NCBI GenBank assembly: GCA_900109435.1
Contig: FNZT01000010.1
Location: 1 to 64,000, forward strand
Source: Ruminococcus sp. YRD2003
Lineage (GTDB): Bacteria > Bacillota > Clostridia > Oscillospirales > Ruminococcaceae
Direction of reading: 5' to 3'
DNA length: 64,000 nucleotides
This document shows, in pieces, positions 52,507 to 60,377 of the stretch (positions are counted from its first letter, which is position 1; every line of letters begins with the position of its first letter). Position numbers and translations under genes: made by a program. The notes under the pieces were generated by a model. It was not told the origin of the DNA and did not search any database. It saw only the letters and a program-made list of their open reading frames with translations.

Positions 52507-53691
52507 TTACCTCTTTGAGCCCTTCGAGCCGAAGCTCCCGCCCATTGAAAGAATATTCGTATCAAATGTGTAGCTTATCTTCGCGGACTGTCTGTGACGC
52601 TTCATCGCAAGCTGTATCATGCGCTCGAGGAGCTCGCGGTACTTCACGCCCTTCGGCTCCCAGAGATAGAATGCGAGCGAGCCAGGGATAGTGTTTATCT
52701 CGTTGATGTAGACCTTGTCGGTGTCCATATCTATCATAAAGTCGATACGCGTAACACCGTTGCAGCCGAGATAGCGGAAGGCGTCTACGGCAGTCTTGCG
52801 GATGAATTCGTCCTGCTCGGGAGTGATATCGGCAGGTATCTTGCGCTTCAGGGTAGCCATGCCCTTGCTGCCGCCCTTGCCTCCGCCGACATACTTCTGC
52901 TCGTAGCTGAGGATATCGTCGTCGCTCGCCTGTACGGGCTCCTCGCAGACGGAAGCCTCCGCGGACTCGCTGTCTCCGAGGACGGAGCAGTTTATCTCCT
53001 TGAGGTTTGTAACGCAGGGCTCGATAAGGATACGGTCTGCGAACTCAAATGCCTCCTCTATCGACCTGATGAGGCTGTCTCTGTCCTTGCCCTTCGAGAT
53101 GCCGACGCTCGAACCGAGGTTTATCGGCTTTACAATGACGGGGTAGCCGAACTTGCTCTCGACCTGTGCGACCATATCGTCTATCTTGTCGAGGTCGAAC
53201 GACGAGAATCGGCAGCAGTCGAGCACGGGGAAGCCCGCGTCCTTGAGCAGTATCTTCATTACGAATTTGTCCATTCCCACAGCCGAGGCGAGCACGTCGC
53301 AGCCGACATAAGGCAGGTCGAGAGTCTGCAAATAGCCCTGAAGAGCTCCGTCCTCAACGTTTGTGCCGTGAACTATCGGGAATGCGATATCAACGTCGGA
53401 GATGAGGTTCGAGCCGAATTTCTTTATCTTCTGGCGTATGAGCTGTACCTTGCCCTCGCTGCGGACGAATACGCACTCGGTGCATTCCTTGAGCAGAGCG
53501 GGGATGTCCTTGAAGCTGTTGATGTCCATGAGCTTCTCGCCCGTCCAGAATTCGCTCTTCTTTGTCATATAGACGGGGATGATGTTGTACTTTTCCTTGT
53601 CCATGCTTGCCATTGCCTGAACTGCGGAAATGACCGAGACTTCGTGCTCGACGCTTCTTCCGCCGAAAATTACCGCTAAGTTTATCTTCAT
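52507..53691 (-). CDS. ddl: D-alanine--D-alanine ligase
   Basis: 394 residues of the ATP-grasp fold. It makes the D-Ala-D-Ala dipeptide for peptidoglycan. Motifs: VIFGGRSVEHEVSVISA, FPIVHGTNVEDGALQGYL, VKPINLGSSVGISK, and the metal site YINEINTIPGSLAFYLWE. The KYVGGG region fits a dipeptide ligase; resistance-type D-Lac or D-Ser specificity is not suggested but cannot be excluded by eye. The C-terminal tail (about 20 residues ending GSKR) is longer than usual. It lies 140 bases downstream of the Mur ligase gene. Confidence 0.93.
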   Translation of the reverse strand: MKINLAVIFGGRSVEHEVSVISAVQAMASMDKEKYNIIPVYMTKKSEFWTGEKLMDINSFKDIPALLKECTECVFVRSEGKVQLIRQKIKKFGSNLISDVDIAFPIVHGTNVEDGALQGYLQTLDLPYVGCDVLASAVGMDKFVMKILLKDAGFPVLDCCRFSSFDLDKIDDMVAQVESKFGYPVIVKPINLGSSVGISKGKDRDSLIRSIEEAFEFADRILIEPCVTNLKEINCSVLGDSESAEASVCEEPVQASDDDILSYEQKYVGGGKGGSKGMATLKRKIPADITPEQDEFIRKTAVDAFRYLGCNGVTRIDFMIDMDTDKVYINEINTIPGSLAFYLWEPKGVKYRELLERMIQLAMKRHRQSAKISYTFDTNILSMGGSFGSKGSKR

Positions 53692-53716
53692 AAGTAACCT
53701 CTCCTTTATAATTCGA

Positions 53717-53826
53717 GCCTTTAGCTGTTAGCCATTAGCCGTTAGCTATAGTTCCTCGATACATTTTCAGATTTTATCGCGAAGCGATACCGCAAGCTAA
53801 TGGCTAAAGGCTAATAGCTAACGGCT
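53717..53826. repeat. GGCTAA repeat element, copy C
   Basis: A left arm of TTAGC units (from 53719) and a right arm of GGCTAA units (to 53826) flank a spacer with hairpin TATCGC-GAA-GCGATA. Same layout as copy A, different spacer. Confidence 0.75.
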
Positions 53827-53831
53827 TATTA

Positions 53832-55517
53832 TCAATAATTATCGGGCAAATCGTTCTCGAGGAGGACGACCTTCTTCTTGTCGGTGGGGTAGGAATTCGC
53901 CTTTGCGAGGGCGTCATTGAGCCCGTCCGCGACGTACACCTTTTCCATGTCGAAGCCCGCGTCCTTGATGCCGTCGTATATCGGCTGAGTCTGAGCCTTG
54001 CCGACGAGGACTATGTAATCGCACGCCTTTGCTGCCTCCTGACCGAACTCAAAATTGAGCTCCTCCTGCTTTGCGCCGAGCTCGACCATACCAGGGGTGA
54101 CGAGTATGCGGCAGGCGTCGAAGAGCCCGAGCACCGCAAGAGCCGCCCGACAGCCGCTCGGGTTGGAGTTGTATGCGTCGTCGATGTAGGTGACTCCGCC
54201 GCCCTTGTCGAGGAGCTGAAGTCTGTGCGGTACAGCCGCTATGCGCTTCACGGGAAGGACGAGCTTCTCCATCGGTATGCCCGTGCCGCACGCGTATGCG
54301 ATAGCTCCGAGCAGGTTCTGGACGCTGTGCTCGCCGAGAAGCTTCGTACCGAAGCGGCAGCTTTTGCCGTCGGGAGCTGTGACCGTGAACTCGGTGCCGC
54401 GGTCGGAGACCGTGACGTCAGAGCCGCGCCACATACTGCCCTCGGAGGTGCCGTAGGTGACGGCATTCGGGTACTCGCTGACCTTTGCTCGTATGAGCTC
54501 GTTATCGTAGTTGAGGTATATCTTTCCGCCGTTTTTCTTCACGCAGTCGGCGAGCTCGAACTTCGTATTCACGACGTTCTCTATCGAACCGAATGTCTCG
54601 AGGTGCTGCGGTCCGACGGAGGTGATGATGCCGTCGTGCGGATTCGCGATGCCGCAGAGCTCGGCAATTTCGTGAACTCGTCTCGCGCCCATCTCGCAGA
54701 TGAAGTATTCGTGCGTGGGCTTGAGGTCGCGGCGGACGGTTATCGTCACGCCCATGGGAGTATTGAAGCTCTCGGGAGTTTTCAGCGTTTCGTACTGCGA
54801 TGAAAGCAGCTCGCTGAGGTAGAACTTCATGCTCGTCTTGCCGTAGCTGCCCGTGATGCCTACTTTGTGGAGGTCAGGCATGGCGGCGAGCTTTTTCTTC
54901 GCGTCGTTGATGTACCAGTTGTTGATAGCTGTCTCAATTGGCTTGTTTATGAGGTTCGAGAGCGGCACAAGCAGCGGTGTGAGATACAGTGCAGAGCCGA
55001 CGAGGATATACGGCAGCAAATTCACGTGGTAGGTATGAGTCCACAAGTACAGCCGACCCGTTGTGCTGCCTGCTCCGTAGAGCTGCACCCTGTCGGCGGC
55101 GAAGTACGCTCCCGCAATGATTATCGCAATGAGTATGAAGAACGTCGTGAGCATACGCTTTACGCGCGCCGTATACTTGAAGGGCTTCTTGAACTTCTTG
55201 CCTGGTTTGTTGAGCAGTGCAATGACGAGGTTCATCACGCCGAGAAGAGCCACGATACCCGTAACTATTTTGGCATTGAGCTCCTCCATATCGCCGACTC
55301 CGCCGCCCCTGCGTATCACAGGGAACGCCAGCAGTGTGAACTGCCCGATAAACAACAGTATCAGCGGTATATAGCGCTTGAAGTTCTTCTTCATCCACCA
55401 CGAATGCTCGGGGGTCTTGTAGCCGTTGAGCTGGAGCATATGGAACTCCCTCAGCCCCAGAAATACTGTCGCAAGCAGCGTTACTGCCGCGAACACCAGC
55501 CATATAATTATATTCAT
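53832..55517 (-). CDS. murF: Membrane-anchored MurF-like Mur ligase
   Basis: 561 residues. The N-terminal 200 residues contain about five hydrophobic segments, unlike soluble E. coli MurF. The Mur ligase core follows with P-loop GITGSYGKTSMKFYL, EMGARRVHEIAELC, and the C-terminal domain YIDDAYNSNPSG and LVTPGMVELG. It should add D-Ala-D-Ala to UDP-MurNAc-tripeptide, consistent with ddl being next. A wholly different amide-forming role is possible for membrane-bound Mur ligases. Confidence 0.88.
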   Translation of the reverse strand: MNIIIWLVFAAVTLLATVFLGLREFHMLQLNGYKTPEHSWWMKKNFKRYIPLILLFIGQFTLLAFPVIRRGGGVGDMEELNAKIVTGIVALLGVMNLVIALLNKPGKKFKKPFKYTARVKRMLTTFFILIAIIIAGAYFAADRVQLYGAGSTTGRLYLWTHTYHVNLLPYILVGSALYLTPLLVPLSNLINKPIETAINNWYINDAKKKLAAMPDLHKVGITGSYGKTSMKFYLSELLSSQYETLKTPESFNTPMGVTITVRRDLKPTHEYFICEMGARRVHEIAELCGIANPHDGIITSVGPQHLETFGSIENVVNTKFELADCVKKNGGKIYLNYDNELIRAKVSEYPNAVTYGTSEGSMWRGSDVTVSDRGTEFTVTAPDGKSCRFGTKLLGEHSVQNLLGAIAYACGTGIPMEKLVLPVKRIAAVPHRLQLLDKGGGVTYIDDAYNSNPSGCRAALAVLGLFDACRILVTPGMVELGAKQEELNFEFGQEAAKACDYIVLVGKAQTQPIYDGIKDAGFDMEKVYVADGLNDALAKANSYPTDKKKVVLLENDLPDNY

Positions 55518-55528
55518 CAGAAGTCTCC

Positions 55529-55930
55529 TTAATAAACGTCCTCAGAGAGCACGTCAAGATGTCTGCTGTAGCGTTTCGGGATACTTATACCCGTGATATA
55601 GCCCATTTCCTGCAAAAAATCGCCGATAACGCCGAGCCCGTCCCTGTAGAATGCGCGGATGCGCTTATCCTTGAAGGGGATGTCCTTGTAATCGGGCGGG
55701 CACACGAACATCCAGTCCGCGCCGTCTCTGTCAAAGACGATGCGGAAGAAACGGTCGATATCAGTGTCTCTGTATCCTGCCTTCATCAGCAGTATATGGT
55801 GCTCGACAGCATCGTCGAGCTGCGATACGACAGCCTTTGTGCCGTCGAACGCTATGACCGCCATGAGCGGCTCGTTGTCCCGTATCGCGGAGGCTACCGC
55901 CTCGCTGTCGGGAAATCTGACAATTTCCAT
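55529..55930 (-). CDS. Small conserved-looking protein, unknown function
   Basis: 133 residues from ATG 55930, with AGAGGAAT before it; a longer frame exists but overlaps the hydrolase. No family is recognised. The protein has the look of a compact alpha/beta domain (MAVIAFDGTKAVVSQLDDAVEHHILLMKAG). It lies between the hydrolase (two bases apart) and the Mur ligase (12 bases), so all are probably one operon with ddl. Confidence 0.65.
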   Translation of the reverse strand: MEIVRFPDSEAVASAIRDNEPLMAVIAFDGTKAVVSQLDDAVEHHILLMKAGYRDTDIDRFFRIVFDRDGADWMFVCPPDYKDIPFKDKRIRAFYRDGLGVIGDFLQEMGYITGISIPKRYSRHLDVLSEDVY

Positions 55931-55932
55931 AA

Positions 55933-56706
55933 TTATTCCTCTATCTTCATGAACGAGCACATCACGCGGTTGAAGATGAACTGCTGCTCAAGGAAGGAGT
56001 AATGTCCCGCATTTTCGAGCTTTACAAGCCCTGCATCGGGTATCAGCTTCTCCATTTTCTCGCCGTCCGAGAGCGGTGTTGCCGTGTCATTCACGCCCCA
56101 CACGAGCAGCGTCGGGCACTTGATATTCGGCAGATACGGTTCGAGGTCTTCGTTCACGACCTTTACCATGACCTGTCTCATCATCGGTGAGGCTGCTGCG
56201 TAGTCCGCGCTTCCCATCTTCTTGCGGAAGTTCTCGAGCGCGTCGGGGGCTATCTTCTTCGCGAGCCCCGTGGAGAGCACCGCCTTGCCCATTTTGTAAT
56301 AACGTGTACGCCAGCTCTTTTTCTTGGTCTTGGGAGGCATGATGCCTGCGCTGTCCACAAGTATCACCTTCGTGACCTTGAAGGGCAGGCTCTCGCGGCT
56401 GTGCATCTTGATGATGACGCGTCCGCCGAAGCTGTGCCCGAGGAGCATTACCTCGCTGACGCCGTAGTCCTTGATGAAGTCGATGACGAAATCGACGTAG
56501 CTGCCGACGTCCCAGACCTCCTTGGGCTCGTCGCTCTCGCCGAAGCCCGGCATATCCATGGCGACTACCCTGTATTTCTTTGCGAGGAGGTCGATGAGGT
56601 TGGCGAAGAGCTTGATATTGCTCCCCCAGCCGTGAAGCAGGACGATGAGGTCGCCCTCCCCCTTCTCCTCGTAGTTTATCTTTAGTCCGTTAATAGTTTT
56701 TACCAT
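55933..56706 (-). CDS. Alpha/beta hydrolase
   Basis: 257 residues. The oxyanion loop LLHGWGSN, nucleophile elbow GHSFGGR (Ser about 97), Asp in LLVWGVNDTATPL and a late His in LENAGHYSFLE make a full catalytic triad. It belongs to the general esterase/lipase/C-C hydrolase class; the substrate is unknown. It starts the operon that leads to the Mur ligase and ddl. Confidence 0.92.
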   Translation of the reverse strand: MVKTINGLKINYEEKGEGDLIVLLHGWGSNIKLFANLIDLLAKKYRVVAMDMPGFGESDEPKEVWDVGSYVDFVIDFIKDYGVSEVMLLGHSFGGRVIIKMHSRESLPFKVTKVILVDSAGIMPPKTKKKSWRTRYYKMGKAVLSTGLAKKIAPDALENFRKKMGSADYAAASPMMRQVMVKVVNEDLEPYLPNIKCPTLLVWGVNDTATPLSDGEKMEKLIPDAGLVKLENAGHYSFLEQQFIFNRVMCSFMKIEE

Positions 56707-56898
56707 TTTCTATCTCCGTTTTTGTTGTCTGTATCATATAATATGATGTATGCGTGACCGCATATACATATTTATTATAGCATAACACATTATCGGTGTC
56801 AATTATTTTGCGCAATTTTAAGACAGCAGCTGCAAATAGTTCATAATGCATAAAAAGTATGTCGCTGATTTGTGCAGTCATACAAAGTTTCAAAATTT

Positions 56899-56933
56899 TT
56901 CGTCTATTTTGCCTCTGAAAATCACTTATATAT
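56899..56933 (+). promoter_or_regulatory. 35-bp motif shared with the ABC transporter operon
   Basis: TTCGTCTATTTTGCC then nine bases and CACTTATATAT, equal in length to 33606-33640. It is 39 bases before the ATG of the first lipoprotein; the rest of the gap from 56707 is AT-rich without a gene. Confidence 0.55.
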
Positions 56934-56971
56934 GATACTATAGGTATGTCTACCTAAAAGGAGGTTTTTTT

Positions 56972-58423
56972 ATGAACAGATATACCGCTTTTCTGACTGC
57001 CGCAGTCCTGCTCTGCGGGCTCTGTTCCTGCGAGGACAAGCCCGACAATAGCGAGCCCGTCGACGTTACTGCTCCCGTTACCGCCGCGGAGGATATACCC
57101 GCAGACGGCGACATGACCGCTCTCACCGAGCTGCCGCCGCCCGAGCTCACGGACGCTGACTTCGCGCCCGTGGATATCGCAATGGATAAAACGGACACAG
57201 CTCCGCCCGTGGAGCTGAACTCCCTCGACCTCAGCGGCTTCGACTTCGGGGAGAGATGCTCCCCCTGCAAGGACAAGGACTTGTACGAGAAATACCTGAA
57301 CAACGGGAGCTGGACCATGGAAGGAGTTTACAAATCCGTGAACGAGCCCGACACTTTCCTCGAAAAAAAGTGCAAGGGAATGTTTCAGAGCGGCGTCTTC
57401 CTCGACGGTAAGTTCTACATAGCTGTCAATTTCGACGACCTGTGCGGCTGCCATGACTCGTCGCTCTACTCCATCGACGCGGAAACAGGCGAGATAAAGG
57501 AGCTCGTAAGGCACACGGGTCTTGAATACAACGGCTGCTTCTGCGGGCTGACGACAGCTCATGGCAGGCTAATCTACTACGATACAACCCATATCGGCGC
57601 AGACAACGAAGAATCCTACATCTATTATATGGGAAGCGATGACAGCGTCGAAACAATACTGACAGGCGGCTCAAATACGACATCCGTCTACTCCATTGAC
57701 CCCGAGAGCGGCGAGGAGAAGAAACTCTTCGATATCGGCACGAGCGTTTTCGGTATGGTCGAGACCGAAAAAGGCTTTTTCTTACACAAAGCCGTTACTG
57801 AGCAGATATCGGACGAGTCCCGCATGGAGGAGTACGACTTTACGACAGGCGAGCTGCACGACTACGAGCCTCCCGAGGCTCCCGAGGCTGTCAGCACGGA
57901 GACCGAATACCTCTGCGACGGTGTGCCTGCGGAGGTGACGGGCGGCTTCGACGGCGAAAAATGGGTCCCGATAACCGTGAAAACTCAGTATTACACGCTT
58001 TCCACCGACCTTGTGAAATTTTCGGGGCTGTACCTCTGGAAGGATATGGTCTGCATCGTCGAGGATAACGACTACAGCCGCGATTACCTCCACACCTACG
58101 ACATTGCCAACCGTGAACACCTCAAGATGAAGTTCGATGCCTACAGCGGCGGATGGGGAGATGATTTCCAGACGGTGGACGCCCTTATGATGATAGGTGC
58201 GGTATCAACTACGGACATGGGCTACAGCTATCAATCGGCTTACAAACTGGAAATGCTCATCCCCAAGCTGGGAACGGTGTATACGCTTGAACGCGCTTCG
58301 CAGTACGTGAAAGCTGCGAGCGGCGATACGACGTATCTGCTCGGTATGGGGCAGCCCGAGCGCAGCGATAACGGCTTCAGTACAGGTCGCGGGCTGCCCG
58401 AGAAGCTGTATTGGTTCAAGTAG
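56972..58423 (+). CDS. Lipoprotein with beta-propeller-like repeats, paralogue 1
   Basis: 483 residues. The lipobox LLCGLCSC is at 14-21 and is followed by EDKPDNSEP. The mature domain opens TDADFAPVDIA and LDLSGFDFGERCSPCKDKD. Repeated motifs of the type SLYSIDAETGEIKELV and SIDPESGEEKKLF suggest a propeller. AAAGGAGG precedes the ATG. Nearly every motif recurs in the next gene, so they are a tandem duplication. Function is unknown. Confidence 0.85.
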   Translation: MNRYTAFLTAAVLLCGLCSCEDKPDNSEPVDVTAPVTAAEDIPADGDMTALTELPPPELTDADFAPVDIAMDKTDTAPPVELNSLDLSGFDFGERCSPCKDKDLYEKYLNNGSWTMEGVYKSVNEPDTFLEKKCKGMFQSGVFLDGKFYIAVNFDDLCGCHDSSLYSIDAETGEIKELVRHTGLEYNGCFCGLTTAHGRLIYYDTTHIGADNEESYIYYMGSDDSVETILTGGSNTTSVYSIDPESGEEKKLFDIGTSVFGMVETEKGFFLHKAVTEQISDESRMEEYDFTTGELHDYEPPEAPEAVSTETEYLCDGVPAEVTGGFDGEKWVPITVKTQYYTLSTDLVKFSGLYLWKDMVCIVEDNDYSRDYLHTYDIANREHLKMKFDAYSGGWGDDFQTVDALMMIGAVSTTDMGYSYQSAYKLEMLIPKLGTVYTLERASQYVKAASGDTTYLLGMGQPERSDNGFSTGRGLPEKLYWFK

Positions 58424-58478
58424 GTCAAACACGTGTGTACACGCGGAAACTGCTATCAGATACAAGGAGGTAACGACC

Positions 58479-59888
58479 ATGAAAAAATATATAGCTCTTA
58501 TCCTGACAGGCGCTTTGCTCGCGGGGCTGTGCTCCTGCGAGGACAAGCCCGACAGCAGCGAGCCCGTCGGTGACGTGACTGCGCCCGCTGTGACCGAGAC
58601 TTCCGCCGAACCGCAGTTCGTCGAACTCACCGAGGCGGACTTCACACCCGTCGACATTCAGTCCGACCTCATCGAAGGGATGCCGCCCGCGGAGATAAGC
58701 TGCACTGACCTCAGCGGTCTCAGCTTCGGGGAGAGAATGTCACCCTGCAAAGCTGAGGCTGACCTGAGCGACCGCGATTATTCCAATTATTACGGTTCTG
58801 ATGAGACCATGCTGAAAAAGGTAGAGGAGGAGTGCCGAAGGATACTTTCCGAGCCGTGCAAAGGCTTCATCGACAATGCCATATTTATCGGCGACAAGTT
58901 CTTCCTCGGTGTAAACTACGATGACTGGTGCGGCGAGCACGACTCCGCACTATACCGCTACGACCTGAAAACGGGCGAGTGCAGGGAGCTCGTCTCGCAC
59001 TCGGGGCTCGAGTGCGACGAAAGCTTCAGGAATATCCGCGCCGTTCACGGCAGGCTCATGTACTGCATTGACTCCCCCGACGAGGAAAACGGCGGTGTCA
59101 AGACCTCTGTCCGCTCAATCGACCCCGAAAGCGGCGAGGAGGAGACGGTCTGCGAGGTCAGCGGGCTGATACGGTATTTCTATGAAAGCGAGAAAGGCTT
59201 TGTCTTTTACGTCGACAACGGCACCGATGCCATGGAAGCTAAGGAATTTGACCTCTCCACCAAGGAGATAGGCGAGTCTCTGACCGCGGAACAGGCAGAG
59301 AGCCTCGGCACCTCCCCTCCGTACTACGGTGCGGTGTACTGCGACGGCGTGCCTGCGGAAGTGACGGGCGGATTCGACGGCGAAAAATACACGTCCATAA
59401 CCGTTAAGACCCAGTATTACACGGTGCAGACCGACCTCAACTTCTACTCGAAGATACTGCTCTGGAAGGACAAATTCTGTATCGCGAGCTTCGAGGACAT
59501 AAGCGGCAATTGGCTCTATACCTACGATATCAAAAACCGCGAAAGGCTGAAAATGAAGTTTGACGGATTCAGATGGGCAGAGTCCATCCAGACCGATGAC
59601 GCTTTTATCGCTCTCGTGGAATCAAACGATTTCAGCGGCAGCGGCGATGACAGGATGTGCAAGGTGTACTACATAGTACCCGAGCTTGGTGCGGAGTACC
59701 GCATGGGTGACGGAGGCGCGTATTTCTGCGGATTGTCGGGCAGGACCGCCAGTCTCCTTATGCTCGCACGCAGATATGCCCCAAGCGATTCGCTCGCTGT
59801 CGGATATAACAGCCGATATCAGTATGACCCCGACAAGCTCTTCGTGTTTGAAACACCGCAGGTCAGCGTCCCGACGACGTGGTGGTGA
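58479..59888 (+). CDS. Lipoprotein with beta-propeller-like repeats, paralogue 2
   Basis: 469 residues, lipobox LLAGLCSC. Shared with paralogue 1 are CEDKPDSSEPV, TEADFTPVDI, LSGLSFGERMSPCK, SIDPESGEE, CDGVPAEVTGGFDGEK and ITVKTQYYT. The Cys in SPCK is kept in both, and DDLCGCHDS there becomes DDWCGEHDS here. The two could bind similar ligands. The spacing of 55 bases contains AAGGAGG and no terminator, so they are co-transcribed. Confidence 0.85.
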   Translation: MKKYIALILTGALLAGLCSCEDKPDSSEPVGDVTAPAVTETSAEPQFVELTEADFTPVDIQSDLIEGMPPAEISCTDLSGLSFGERMSPCKAEADLSDRDYSNYYGSDETMLKKVEEECRRILSEPCKGFIDNAIFIGDKFFLGVNYDDWCGEHDSALYRYDLKTGECRELVSHSGLECDESFRNIRAVHGRLMYCIDSPDEENGGVKTSVRSIDPESGEEETVCEVSGLIRYFYESEKGFVFYVDNGTDAMEAKEFDLSTKEIGESLTAEQAESLGTSPPYYGAVYCDGVPAEVTGGFDGEKYTSITVKTQYYTVQTDLNFYSKILLWKDKFCIASFEDISGNWLYTYDIKNRERLKMKFDGFRWAESIQTDDAFIALVESNDFSGSGDDRMCKVYYIVPELGAEYRMGDGGAYFCGLSGRTASLLMLARRYAPSDSLAVGYNSRYQYDPDKLFVFETPQVSVPTTWW

Positions 59889-59902
59889 TAATGAAAAAGT
59901 GC

Positions 59903-60025
59903 TTGACTTTTTTGATTTTCGTGATATAATAATAAAAAAGGGTACTGCGATAAGCGGTTCTCCAATAGTTTAAACGATTAAGAAATAACCGCCGACTTTG
60001 GAAGAGGGGCGGTTATTTCTTTTTA
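59903..60025 (+). ncRNA. Antisense antitoxin RNA (type I)
   Basis: An extended consensus promoter (TTGACT 59903-59908, 16 bp, TGATATAAT with -10 at 59925-59930) would start a transcript near 59937. It begins like the toxin mRNA (GGGTACTG...CGGTTCTCC) and ends at a 14-bp hairpin, AAGAAATAACCGCC/GGCGGTTATTTCTT (59980-60021), with a T-run. It overlaps the 3' end of the convergent toxin mRNA, as RatA does for TxpA. Confidence 0.7.
59980..60025 (+). terminator. Terminator between toxin and antitoxin RNA
   Basis: A 14-bp perfect stem with a 14-nt loop (59994-60007), followed by TTTTT on plus. On the minus strand the T-tract is weaker, so the toxin mRNA may read further. Confidence 0.8.
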
Positions 60026-60035
60026 TGTAAAGAAA

Positions 60036-60131
60036 TTATTTTTTGTTGTAATGGTCTTTTGTGACCAAATACACCAAAGTGATAACGCCTGTGAGCATAA
60101 TTACAAACTCTGTGAGTTCCAAAAATGTCAT
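60036..60131 (-). CDS. Holin-like type I toxin, 31 aa
   Basis: MTFLELTEFVIMLTGVITLV then YLVTKDHYNKK: one membrane span, a short polar tail, and the look of the small holin-like toxins (Hol_Tox, TxpA group). An excellent ribosome site (GGGAGGTGAT, 60146-60137) is six bases from the ATG. The leader can form CTCCC-AATTC-GGGAG, which hides that site, a usual safeguard in such genes. It is too short for normal ORF calling. It should damage the membrane when the antisense RNA is missing. Confidence 0.8.
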   Translation of the reverse strand: MTFLELTEFVIMLTGVITLVYLVTKDHYNKK

Positions 60132-60189
60132 AGGGCATCACCTCCCGAATTGGGAGAACCGCCTACCGTTACACAGTACCCATAATCTT

Positions 60190-60217
60190 ATTATAACGTG
60201 ATATTACCAAATGTCAA
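60190..60217 (-). promoter_or_regulatory. Toxin promoter
   Basis: Minus-strand TTGACA (60217-60212), 16 bp, TATAAT (60195-60190); both hexamers are perfect. The start would be near 60182, giving an mRNA beginning GGGTACTGTG. Confidence 0.8.
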
Positions 60218-60253
60218 TGTATTATTGATCATCCGATCCTCAGCGCGGTCGGC

Positions 60254-60282
60254 TTGACACTTTTCTGCGCCTGCGCTATAAT
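60254..60282 (+). promoter_or_regulatory. Promoter of recG
   Basis: TTGACA (60254-60259), 17 bp, TATAAT (60277-60282): perfect consensus. The leader of about 90 bases includes a GACCGCC/GGGCGGTC hairpin. Confidence 0.8.
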
Positions 60283-60377
60283 TAATGTGTATTCAATGAC
60301 CGCCGTCGGGCGGTCGCCGCTCCGATACCGACGGCTTAGTTCCGCCTTTCGGATAATCCTCCAGAAAGGAGCTCTCC

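Noticed and set aside
52594..53679. 361-codon plus-strand frame
   Set aside because: It is antisense to ddl, which carries all ATP-grasp motifs.
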